NCBI GenBank assembly: GCA_051881315.1
Contig: JBJEPQ010000029.1
Span: 124,001-188,000 of the forward strand
Source of the DNA: CAG-488 sp051881315
GTDB lineage: Bacteria > Bacillota > Clostridia > Oscillospirales > Acutalibacteraceae
DNA length: 64,000 nt
Direction: 5' to 3'
The translations under genes and the position numbers were made by a program. The notes under the pieces were generated by a model, which was not told the DNA's origin, did not search any database, and was given only the letters and a program-made list of their open reading frames with translations. This document shows, in pieces, positions 1-6,953 of this stretch. The number at the start of each line of letters is the position of its first letter. Positions within the stretch are counted from its first letter, which is position 1.

Positions 1-1071
1 TTCTCTGTGATAAATCTTGTTGTTGCGTGGGCTGTCAAGAGAGATTTTGCAACGGGCTTTGCGGCGTTTTCAATCACATTTTCAATGTGCGTTCCCGCAT
101 ATGCCTGTCTGCTTTACGAATTTCCGCTGAGCGTGATAAACCGCAAATTCAACAAGGAAGGCGGAATGATATCCTGTCAGGATGCTGTCAACGAGCTTTG
201 CAGAACCAATGTTATTATAATCGACAGCAAGGATCTTTTCGATCAGAAAGCCTGCACGATGCACGGCTTCAAGGATTTCAAAAATGTTCGGCTTGACGAC
301 GCAATGCTTTATGCGGCGGCGATGGTGATCCGCTCAGGCGGTCCGCTGACGGGAGTATTCGATCAGGTTGTTGTCAATCGCCGTGATCTTCTTCCGGCGG
401 TCAAGAGTTTCAGCTATGAGGAGAAGCAGGGCATTTCCGGTTGGATCTTCGGTCAGAAGGTTGTGCTCGGCAACAGAATGATGATGGTTAATCACAACAT
501 TGAGATTCCCGAAACCGTTGACGAGGACAAGTATCTTATCGCAGGTCACGAGGTTATGTACCTCGGCATCGCTCACAAGCTGGCGGCGATGATAGTCGTT
601 GACTATGCGCCGAACGAAAGTATTCGTCCTTACCTTAAAAAGCTGCGTGACAGCGGAGTGAGCATACTTGTGAGAAACTGCGATCCCAATGTGACGGAAG
701 CGATGATCTCAAGCTGTTACGATATGAGACTTAATAATATTAAAATTCTCAATTCATCATCGGGCAGGATCTTCAAGAAATACAAGTCAAGACCTAAGAT
801 GTCCGCCCGTGCGGTTGCAATTCACGACGGAACGCCTTATACTTTTATGAAAAGCCTTTGCCTTGCTTCAAATCTCAGGCAGATGTTCAAGGTGTCGGGT
901 ATGCTGACTATACTCGGAATTTTGATGGGCTTTGTCATTGTTCTGATTCTTTCGGCGATGAACGTTATCTGTGACCTGCCGCAGATTTTTGTACTGCTTA
1001 TGCAGATAATTGTTACGCTCGGCTTTATCGGAATTGTCAAGGTTGTCAGCTTCGGAAATTCTTCCAAATAA
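1..1071 (+). CDS. Degenerate P-type ATPase-like membrane protein (5' end outside window)
   Basis: The frame is open from base 1, so the N-terminus lies upstream; the GTG at 7 is not a convincing start. The visible part reads like the second half of a heavy-metal-type P-type ATPase: a membrane segment, a nucleotide-domain stretch (GISGWIFGQKVVLGNR, cf. the family G-x-G...vGN pattern), a hinge-like stretch (DYAPNESIRPYLKKLRDSG) and two C-terminal membrane helices. Key catalytic motifs are missing. The phosphorylation loop DKTGT appears as DSKDL, the CPx-type membrane motif is absent, the TGD loop reads RNCD, and GDGxNDAP is not recognisable. I infer a pseudo-ATPase, perhaps a sensor or partner subunit. 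It ends at a strong terminator. The family link rests on remote similarity read by eye. Confidence 0.6.
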   Translation, partial: FSVINLVVAWAVKRDFATGFAAFSITFSMCVPAYACLLYEFPLSVINRKFNKEGGMISCQDAVNELCRTNVIIIDSKDLFDQKACTMHGFKDFKNVRLDDAMLYAAAMVIRSGGPLTGVFDQVVVNRRDLLPAVKSFSYEEKQGISGWIFGQKVVLGNRMMMVNHNIEIPETVDEDKYLIAGHEVMYLGIAHKLAAMIVVDYAPNESIRPYLKKLRDSGVSILVRNCDPNVTEAMISSCYDMRLNNIKILNSSSGRIFKKYKSRPKMSARAVAIHDGTPYTFMKSLCLASNLRQMFKVSGMLTILGILMGFVIVLILSAMNVICDLPQIFVLLMQIIVTLGFIGIVKVVSFGNSSK

Positions 1072-1077
1072 TTACAG

Positions 1078-1107
1078 AAAGATCTTGCATTTTGCAGGAT
1101 CTTTTTT
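1078..1107 (+). terminator. Rho-independent terminator after the pseudo-ATPase gene
   Basis: Stem AAAGATCTTGCA / TGCAGGATCTTT (one G-U pair) with a 3-base loop, running into six T residues at 1102-1107. It lies 7 bases after the stop codon. Confidence 0.85.
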
Positions 1108-1108
1108 G

Positions 1109-1138
1109 TTGCAATAAATATTCATTTTGCTGTATAAT
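1109..1138 (+). promoter_or_regulatory. Sigma-A-type promoter for the Gfo/Idh/MocA gene
   Basis: TTGCAA at 1109-1114, 18-base spacer, perfect TATAAT at 1133-1138; the coding start is at 1167. Confidence 0.65.
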
Positions 1139-1166
1139 TAAAATGGAAAACGAAAGGAGAATTTTT

Positions 1167-2132
1167 ATGATAAAATTCGGTGTAATAGGCTCGGGCTGGA
1201 TTGCCGAGGAATTTGTTAAGGGAGCCGCCCTCGTTGACGGTTTTGTGTTCTCTGCGATGTATTCGAGAACTTATGAAAAAGGAAAAGAATTTGCCGATCA
1301 ATTCGGAGGTGCGCCCGTATATACGGATTTGGAAGAATTTGCAAAAAGCGATATTGACGCCGTGTATATCGCCAGTCCCAATTTTCTGCACTATTCACAG
1401 AGCAAGCTGATGCTTGAAAACGGAAAGCACGTTTTATGCGAGAAGCCGATCACGATCACTCCCGACGAATTTTTTGAATTGAGCAAGCTTGCCGACAAAA
1501 AAAATCTTGTCTACACGGAAGCGATAATGATGCTTCACTTAACGCAGAGAAAGCTGATAAAAGAAAAGCTGAAATCTCTCGGTAAAATTTCAACGGCTCA
1601 CTTCGATTTTTCTCAGCTTTCTTCCAAATACGAGGCGCTTGTCAGGGGAGAAAATCCGAACATTTTCAATCCGGAAATGAAAACCGGCTGTATTCGGGAT
1701 TTAGGCATTTACTGCTTTTATCCTGCGATTGATTTCTTCGGCGAGCCTGAGAAAATAATTTCTTCCGCAGGCTTTGTTTCAACGGGAGCCGACGGCTACG
1801 GCACGGCGATACTTGATTACAGCGATAAACAGATCACTCTGACCTATTCAAAAATCGGGCAGGATTACTGCGGCTCGCAGATTGTCGGCGACTGCGGCAC
1901 CATGACCTTCGGCTCGATCTCAAAGCTGACCGATGTTGTTGTTCATTATAAAGACGGAACGAGCGAAAGACTTGTCGGTGAGATTGAAAAGCATATTCTG
2001 ATGAGTGAAGAAGCGAAAGATTTTTGCAGATATATTTTCGGAGAGAAAAAAGAATATAAAAAAGCCAATGAAAAAATTGCTTCGGTTTTGCGGACGATGA
2101 ATACAGTTATCGGTCAATGTAATATTATTTAA
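1167..2132 (+). CDS. Gfo/Idh/MocA-family NAD(P)-dependent oxidoreductase
   Basis: A 321-residue cytosolic dehydrogenase. It starts with a Rossmann fold (GVIGSGWIA at residues 5-13) and carries the family EKP motif near residue 92 (LCEKPITIT); the C-terminal half is the usual alpha/beta substrate and dimerisation domain. Family members oxidise or epimerise sugars, inositols and related polyols with a tightly bound NAD(P); the substrate cannot be told from sequence. The start at 1167 is chosen over an in-frame ATG at 1092 because AAAGGAGA lies 6 bases upstream and the Rossmann strand begins at once. It has its own promoter and appears monocistronic. Confidence 0.85.
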   Translation: MIKFGVIGSGWIAEEFVKGAALVDGFVFSAMYSRTYEKGKEFADQFGGAPVYTDLEEFAKSDIDAVYIASPNFLHYSQSKLMLENGKHVLCEKPITITPDEFFELSKLADKKNLVYTEAIMMLHLTQRKLIKEKLKSLGKISTAHFDFSQLSSKYEALVRGENPNIFNPEMKTGCIRDLGIYCFYPAIDFFGEPEKIISSAGFVSTGADGYGTAILDYSDKQITLTYSKIGQDYCGSQIVGDCGTMTFGSISKLTDVVVHYKDGTSERLVGEIEKHILMSEEAKDFCRYIFGEKKEYKKANEKIASVLRTMNTVIGQCNII

Positions 2133-2191
2133 CAGAATTATAACGCAAGCATATTTATAATAATTTTTTGTTTTTTTTCATAAAAAAATTG

Positions 2192-2230
2192 TTGACTATT
2201 CATTGACAATATGTTAAAGTAATATATATG
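2192..2230 (+). promoter_or_regulatory. Promoter region of the surface-fibre locus
   Basis: Two overlapping possibilities: TTGACT (2192-2197) with TAAAGT 17 bases later, or TTGACA (2203-2208) with TATATG 16 bases later. Either would give a leader of about 120 bases before the EAL gene. The -10 elements are imperfect, so activator dependence is possible. Confidence 0.45.
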
Positions 2231-2270
2231 CAAAGATGTGTCAATGGGTGAAGTGCCCCCTTTTTTAGGT

Positions 2271-2288
2271 TATACAATATATTGTATA
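2271..2288. promoter_or_regulatory. Perfect 18-bp palindrome in the EAL gene leader
   Basis: TATACAATATATTGTATA is a perfect dyad between the likely promoter and the first gene of the fibre locus, 67 bases before the ATG. Its placement downstream of the promoter would suit a repressor operator. It is AT-rich, so chance is not excluded. Confidence 0.4.
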
Positions 2289-2354
2289 TGTCTTATTCCC
2301 AAAAAACAAGCACACAATTTTTTAACGGATTTTACATAATGGAGAGTGTCGCAT

Positions 2355-3101
2355 ATGGCTGAAAACAAAAAGAATACCGGATCGGGCAAAAGACTCAGAA
2401 CTCTTGAGCTCAGATACAGACCGGTCTTTGACATTCACTTGAATATGGCGATTGACTATGAGATATCGACGCTCATTAACGACAAGGTGATGGGCGTTAT
2501 GCTCCCGAAGCTTTTCGTTCCCGTCGCCGAAAAATCCAACCAGATCGTTCAGCTCAATCTCTGGGCGGTTGAGGAGGCCTGCGAGGCTATCAAACGCTGT
2601 GAGGCGAGAGAAGCCGACCTCAACTCGATAATTGTTCCGATTTCCGTTAAAAGCTTTGCAAAAAAGAATTTTGTGGCTCAGGTCAAAAAAATTCTTGATA
2701 AACAGAAAATTTCACCCGACAGATTTTGTTTCGATATAAACGAAAGTATTCTGGAAGCCGTCAAGGATCAGGTTCTTGAAAACATTACGGCATTCAGGGA
2801 GATGGGACTCAAGGTTTCAATCAACGACTTCGGTCTTGAATATACCTCCCTTACTCACCTTGCCCATTACGATGTTGATTATATCGGTCTTCACAAGAGC
2901 CTGCTGGACGGAATTATGACGAGCGAAAAGGTTCAGAACACGGTGCAGGGAATCATAGATTTCTGCAAGAAGATAGACGCACAGGTCAGAGTCGACGGAA
3001 TAGAGTCCAAGGAGATGTTCGATCTGCTTAACAAGATGGGCGCAGATCAGTTTACAGGAGCTTATTTCGGCGAGGAGATTAAGGAAAAGCAAATCAACTA
3101 A
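2355..3101 (+). CDS. Degenerate EAL-domain protein (likely non-catalytic c-di-GMP receptor or scaffold)
   Basis: A 248-residue, single-domain EAL-family protein without a membrane segment or attached sensor domain. The fold is recognisable (YEISTLI, FDINES, NDFGLEYTSL, DGIES, DQFTGAYF), but residues needed for phosphodiesterase activity are changed: the EAL triad reads EIS, the conserved Asn is Ile in VPISVKSF, the Asp-Asp pair is Asn-Asp, the catalytic Lys is Gly (DYIGLH), and Glu in EGVE is Asp. The second-helix Glu and the final Gln remain. Catalysis is therefore unlikely; ligand binding remains possible. ATG 2355 is preferred to GTG 2346 because GGAGAG sits 10 bases before it. It is the first gene of the fibre locus, 12 bases before the next gene, which suggests it gates production or assembly. 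Confidence 0.8.
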   Translation: MAENKKNTGSGKRLRTLELRYRPVFDIHLNMAIDYEISTLINDKVMGVMLPKLFVPVAEKSNQIVQLNLWAVEEACEAIKRCEAREADLNSIIVPISVKSFAKKNFVAQVKKILDKQKISPDRFCFDINESILEAVKDQVLENITAFREMGLKVSINDFGLEYTSLTHLAHYDVDYIGLHKSLLDGIMTSEKVQNTVQGIIDFCKKIDAQVRVDGIESKEMFDLLNKMGADQFTGAYFGEEIKEKQIN

Positions 3102-3113
3102 GGAGGGATCGGC

Positions 3114-4934
3114 TTGGCTAAGAAAGATAAGAAAAATCAGCTTCCCGGCGACGGAACTGCCCCTGAGCAGGACCCCATGAGCCGATACGGAGTCAGACGG
3201 GAGACCAAAAAGGTCAAGAAAAGAGAAGCCGTTATCCGAATCCTCCTCATCATTCTTGTTCTCCTTTTGATATTCCTCTCCGTAATGTTCGGCTGTTCTT
3301 CATACATAAACGAGAGAAGAGAATATGATGAGCAGATCAAAAACGCTATGCTCACCGAGGTTGACGACATTAAAAACTTTGAGGATCTGAAAAAAGTCGT
3401 CGAAAAGATGGACAGAGAAACTCAGGCGGTCAGCACGGCGATCAATACCCTCGATCTTACCCCCGGTCAGGTAAGCTTTATTAAAGAAAAGCTCAGAGAA
3501 ATCCGTGATGCGATCAACAAGATCCTCGATGCGGATATCGACATCGGAAATCAGCCGACCTCAGGTGTAAAGGAAATTACAAGTATCCGTGAGGTTACAA
3601 GCGTCAAGGTTATTGAGAGGATTCATCAGATTGTAAAGGAAATCGAGAAACAGGTTGATAATATGGAAGATAAAATCGACCAAGTTCCTGTTACAAGCGT
3701 AAGCTATGTTAATCTTACTCGATATAGTGACGTAACACGAATCAGCGATGTCACAAGAGTCAGCGACATTACAAGAATAAGCGATGTTACAAGATATAAC
3801 GACGTAACAAGATACAACGATGTTACAAGATACAGTGACGTCACCAGATACAGCGATATCACGAGATACAGTGATATCACCAGATACAGCGATGTAACAA
3901 GAGTTAGCGATGTTACAAGAGTGAGTGATGTAACGAGAATCAGTGACGTTACAAGAGTAAGTGATGTTACAAGGTATAACGACGTAACGAGATACAGTGA
4001 CGTAACACGATACAGCGACGTCACAAGATACAGCGATATTACAAGATACAGCGATATCACACGATATAGTGACATCACCAGATACAGCGATGTAACAAGG
4101 ATCAGCGAGGTAACAAGCCTTGTTCCCGTAACCAGCATCAGCGAGGTTACAAGCATCCGTGAGGTCACAAGTATCAAGGAAGTTGAACAGATCAAGGAGA
4201 TCATTAAGGAAGTTATCAAGGAAGTTGAGGTTATCAAGGAAATTATTAAAGAGGTCGAGGTAACCACAATCGTTCCCGTAACCAGCATCAGCGAGGTTAC
4301 AAGTATTCGTGAAATTGTTGAAAACCACACGAGCGTTACGGATACGGGTGACTTTACCGTAATGATAAACAAGTCCGAGCAGACAAGAGGTCTTCTCCTT
4401 TCGGAGTCAAAGGAATTCACGGATATGCAGGCTGTCCTCAGCGGAGCAAGCTGTGACGATATGGGCGACTGCACATACACATGGCTCCCCTCGGCGTCTG
4501 AGCTCGACAGCATTGACGGTTCTCACAACCGTTCAAACGGTAAGGAATTCTTTGCCTATACCTTCTATGTCAAGAATGTAGGAGATGTCGATGTCAGCTA
4601 CACGGCAAACCTTATGGTTGAATCCGTCAAGCTGGAAGCAGACGAGGCAATGAGAGTTATGATAATCAAAGACGGCGGCGAGCCTACGGTCTATGCAAAG
4701 CCCAAGAGAGGAACGGACGACGTATTTGATATCAACGACAAGTATGATAAGGACGACAAGCTTTTCATCAATGATTCAACGATTATGCAGGAAAAGAACG
4801 TTCTTACCAAAGCCGGCAGCTACCATAAGTACACGGTAGTAATGTGGCTCGAAGGCTGGGATCCTGATTGTGTCAATGACATTCTGGGCGGCAGCATAAA
4901 GCTTTCAATGAAATTTGATTACGATTTTGTCTAA
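3114..4934 (+). CDS. Membrane-anchored six-residue-repeat protein with TasA-like C-terminal domain
   Basis: A 606-residue type II membrane protein with a TTG start behind AGGAGGG. Residues 1-40 are basic and cytosolic; 41-62 form one membrane helix; about 65-150 look coiled-coil. After a linker with EVTS-type repeats, residues ~200-332 hold 22 tandem copies of (V/I)TR(Y/I/V)(S/N)D, then degenerate VTSI(S/R/K)E units and a Lys/Glu/Ile coil. Residues ~425-606 form a globular domain with a TasA/camelysin-like strand (FFAYTFYVKNVGDVDVSYTANL). It ends in MWLEGWDPDC-VNDILGG, a motif also found at the end of the next protein. The likely role is a wall-spanning stalk or base that presents or nucleates the fibre. 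The repeats have no family I recognise. Confidence 0.75.
   Translation: MAKKDKKNQLPGDGTAPEQDPMSRYGVRRETKKVKKREAVIRILLIILVLLLIFLSVMFGCSSYINERREYDEQIKNAMLTEVDDIKNFEDLKKVVEKMDRETQAVSTAINTLDLTPGQVSFIKEKLREIRDAINKILDADIDIGNQPTSGVKEITSIREVTSVKVIERIHQIVKEIEKQVDNMEDKIDQVPVTSVSYVNLTRYSDVTRISDVTRVSDITRISDVTRYNDVTRYNDVTRYSDVTRYSDITRYSDITRYSDVTRVSDVTRVSDVTRISDVTRVSDVTRYNDVTRYSDVTRYSDVTRYSDITRYSDITRYSDITRYSDVTRISEVTSLVPVTSISEVTSIREVTSIKEVEQIKEIIKEVIKEVEVIKEIIKEVEVTTIVPVTSISEVTSIREIVENHTSVTDTGDFTVMINKSEQTRGLLLSESKEFTDMQAVLSGASCDDMGDCTYTWLPSASELDSIDGSHNRSNGKEFFAYTFYVKNVGDVDVSYTANLMVESVKLEADEAMRVMIIKDGGEPTVYAKPKRGTDDVFDINDKYDKDDKLFINDSTIMQEKNVLTKAGSYHKYTVVMWLEGWDPDCVNDILGGSIKLSMKFDYDFV
3713..4110 (+). repeat. 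22 tandem 18-bp coding repeats
   Basis: In-frame 18-base units encoding six residues each (consensus V-T-R-Y-S-D). Synonymous sites differ between units (GTAACA, GTTACA, GTCACC and so on) while the amino acids are kept, so the array is old and under protein-level selection rather than freshly expanded. Confidence 0.9.
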
Positions 4935-5029
4935 ACTTAGTGACGGGAAGTTTATTCCTTTCAAATCAAATTCATTAAGCAAGTGCTGTTACTCCGAGGT
5001 CAAAGGCATTTCGGATAAAAATTGTGCGT

Positions 5030-5054
5030 TTGGCGGCGCGTTAACGGTCGCCAA
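5030..5054 (+). promoter_or_regulatory. Leader hairpin before the TasA-like gene
   Basis: TTGGCG (5030-5035) pairs with CGCCAA (5049-5054), 17 bases before the ribosome binding site. There is no T run, so it is not a terminator; an mRNA 5'-stabilising or processing structure is possible. No clear promoter is seen in 4935-5083. Confidence 0.35.
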
Positions 5055-5083
5055 GGCATGAAATCTTTATGGAGGTAAAGATA

Positions 5084-6007
5084 ATGAAAAAGACATTCAA
5101 AAAGCGCGCATTCATTTCTGCTATTGCTATGCTTATCGTATCTGCTATCGTTCTTACGTCAGCTACATATGCATGGTTCTCAATGGCAAAAAGAGTTGAA
5201 GTCGAGTCTATGGAATTGAACGTCACATCGCCTGAAGGTATTCAGATTTCTGCCAACACCACGGCTTTCACAACAAAGCTTACTGTTGACAATATCAAGG
5301 GCACAGATGAGTCTGCAGGCGGCAAGCGTTTTAATGCTTACGAAGGAAATATCAACAATATTCCCACAACTGTAATTCCGTCCTCATCTCGATTCGCAGC
5401 AAGAGCTCTTCCGACTTGGTATACCGGTTCTATAAACGATCAGGGAACCATGGACATTGCCAGAGTTTCAAATGATGTTGGAAGCGGATTTGTTGCATTT
5501 GACCTTTTCGTAAAGCTGAAGTCAGCTACAACGGTTAAGTTTGGTTCCTCAACAATTACTTGCGAAGGAAACAGCGAGCTTCCGACAGCTATGCGTATGG
5601 CTCTTGTAAACTGCGGTACAGTAGCAGAAAAGGCTGAAGCTTCAACGATTCAGGCAGCTCTCCCTGCACAGGCGAGTGCAAGTGTTGTTTATGAAGTTGA
5701 TGCCAGCCACCATACCTCAGCTGCAACATTGCTTGGTGCAAGCGGTATTATGACAACGAGACCGATATTCCAGGCCGGCTCAGGCATTGGAACGGACTCA
5801 ACATACAACAATATCGTTTCCGGTGGTTATTATGATACGAACCTTCAGGTTACACTTGCTGCAAATGCTGCAAATGCAAGAGTTGATCTTAACGAAGGTA
5901 TCTCCCGTGTAAGAGTTTACATGTGGATGGAAGGTAACGATGTTGACTGTGCAAACGATGTTGCCGGTTCGACAATCAACTTCAACCTTGTTCTTGAAAT
6001 AGACTAA
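5084..6007 (+). CDS. SipW-dependent secreted protein, TasA/camelysin-like; candidate major fibre subunit
   Basis: A 307-residue exported protein. The N-terminus is basic, then a hydrophobic segment and the SipW-type cleavage context SATYAWFSM, as in TasA/camelysin family pre-proteins. The mature part is rich in Ala, Thr, Ser and Val, is predicted mostly beta, and ends in MWMEGNDVDC-ANDVAGS (from residue 280), the same terminal motif as in the preceding membrane protein. ATG 5084 is chosen over ATG 5069 because GGAGGT lies 7 bases before it. Its codons are more uniform than its neighbours', and two strong hairpins follow it, both consistent with high expression. The preferred idea is a fibre subunit cleaved by the adjacent SipW; no sorting motif is present. 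Confidence 0.75.
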   Translation: MKKTFKKRAFISAIAMLIVSAIVLTSATYAWFSMAKRVEVESMELNVTSPEGIQISANTTAFTTKLTVDNIKGTDESAGGKRFNAYEGNINNIPTTVIPSSSRFAARALPTWYTGSINDQGTMDIARVSNDVGSGFVAFDLFVKLKSATTVKFGSSTITCEGNSELPTAMRMALVNCGTVAEKAEASTIQAALPAQASASVVYEVDASHHTSAATLLGASGIMTTRPIFQAGSGIGTDSTYNNIVSGGYYDTNLQVTLAANAANARVDLNEGISRVRVYMWMEGNDVDCANDVAGSTINFNLVLEID

Positions 6008-6061
6008 TCTGTCTTTTTAAAGAACATCGGATTTATCCGAAATTAACCCGTCACTTTGGGA

Positions 6062-6087
6062 GGGTGACGCCTTTTCGGGCGTCACCC
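6062..6087 (+). terminator. Hairpin after the TasA-like gene (attenuator or RNA-stabilising element)
   Basis: Perfect 10-bp stem GGGTGACGCC / GGCGTCACCC with a 6-base loop, no T run. It probably protects the upstream mRNA 3' end or limits read-through into the signal peptidase gene. Confidence 0.55.
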
Positions 6088-6100
6088 GTGACCCTGAGTT

Positions 6101-6151
6101 AAAAAGGCGATCTGTCTGCACAGTTCGCTGTACCTGCAGATGACCTTTTTA
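6101..6151 (+). terminator. Second long hairpin, terminator-like
   Basis: AAAAAGG...ATCTG...ACAG, loop TTCG, CTGT...CAGAT...CCTTTTT. The imperfect stem ends in five T residues and lies in front of the first SipW gene, so it may act as a leaky terminator that lowers downstream gene dosage. Confidence 0.5.
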
Positions 6152-6181
6152 GGTAAAAAAATACAGGAGTGAATGTTGTAA

Positions 6182-6904
6182 ATGAACGAAAAAGGGAAAA
6201 GCATTTGGGGTGTCATTTCCGATATATTGCTTATTATAATAATTATAATAGCTATTATAATCACGGTTATGACCTTCACCTCAAAAAACTCGGACATGGG
6301 AATAGGAAACGTTCTCGGATATACTCCGTTTGCGGTTCAGTCCGATTCAATGGACTCCGGCGAAGCGTCGGGCTTCGGAACAGGCGATCTGATAATTTCC
6401 AAGGAGGTTAAGGATCCCGAAGCGCTGAAAATCGGTGATGTAATTACATATACCACCGTCATTGACGCTGAACAGCCCGGAAAAAAGATCAGAGGCTACA
6501 ATACCCATAGAATAAAGGATATCGAATACGCCGCTGACGGTTCGGTCTATGCTTTCATTACTATGGGTGACGCAGTCGGTATGGAGGATACCTACACCGT
6601 CCTTCCCGATGAGGTTATTGCAAAGCAGGTCAATTCGGGAATTGATGAAAACGGAAACAAGCTCACCGGAATGAAGATTGCAAACTTCGGTTCCGCGCTT
6701 AATTTCCTGCAAAGCCGAACAGGATTTATGATATGTATTATCATTCCGCTGGCGCTGTTCTTCATCTGGCAGATTTATAAGCTGATTTCAATGTTTATGA
6801 CAGCCAAGGCCGAAAGCCTCGATGAAGAATCCAAGAAGCGTGTTATCGAGGAATATCTTGCTCAGCAAAATCAAGAGAACTCTCAGAACGAAGAAAAAAA
6901 ATAA
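6182..6904 (+). CDS. SipW-type signal peptidase I (1 of 4)
   Basis: A 240-residue membrane serine peptidase of the SipW/ER type, which uses Ser-His instead of Ser-Lys. An N-terminal helix spans ~13-32; the catalytic Ser56 is in SDSM, His109 in YNTHRI, and the Asp-containing loop is MGDAVGMED (130-136). A second helix near 180-205 and an acidic/Gln-rich tail follow. It is expected to cut SipW-type pre-proteins such as the upstream gene product on the outer face of the membrane. The usual TKGDAN loop is altered here (MGDAV) compared with the other three peptidases in the locus, which may mean a different specificity. The ribosome site is AGGAGTG. Confidence 0.88.
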   Translation: MNEKGKSIWGVISDILLIIIIIIAIIITVMTFTSKNSDMGIGNVLGYTPFAVQSDSMDSGEASGFGTGDLIISKEVKDPEALKIGDVITYTTVIDAEQPGKKIRGYNTHRIKDIEYAADGSVYAFITMGDAVGMEDTYTVLPDEVIAKQVNSGIDENGNKLTGMKIANFGSALNFLQSRTGFMICIIIPLALFFIWQIYKLISMFMTAKAESLDEESKKRVIEEYLAQQNQENSQNEEKK

Positions 6905-6953
6905 CATTCAACTCACAATATATAAAACAATCTAAAAACAGAGGGTGACCGAA

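Noticed and set aside
2215..2354. c-di-GMP riboswitch before the EAL gene
   Set aside because: I looked for class I and class II conserved cores in the leader and found neither; only the palindrome is clear.
3713..4110. CRISPR array
   Set aside because: The 18-bp repeats are directly adjacent without spacers, lie in frame in a long ORF, and no cas gene is nearby.
3561..4513. Long antisense ORFs opposite the six-residue-repeat region
   Set aside because: They are mirror readings of the repeats (low-complexity products) without ribosome sites.
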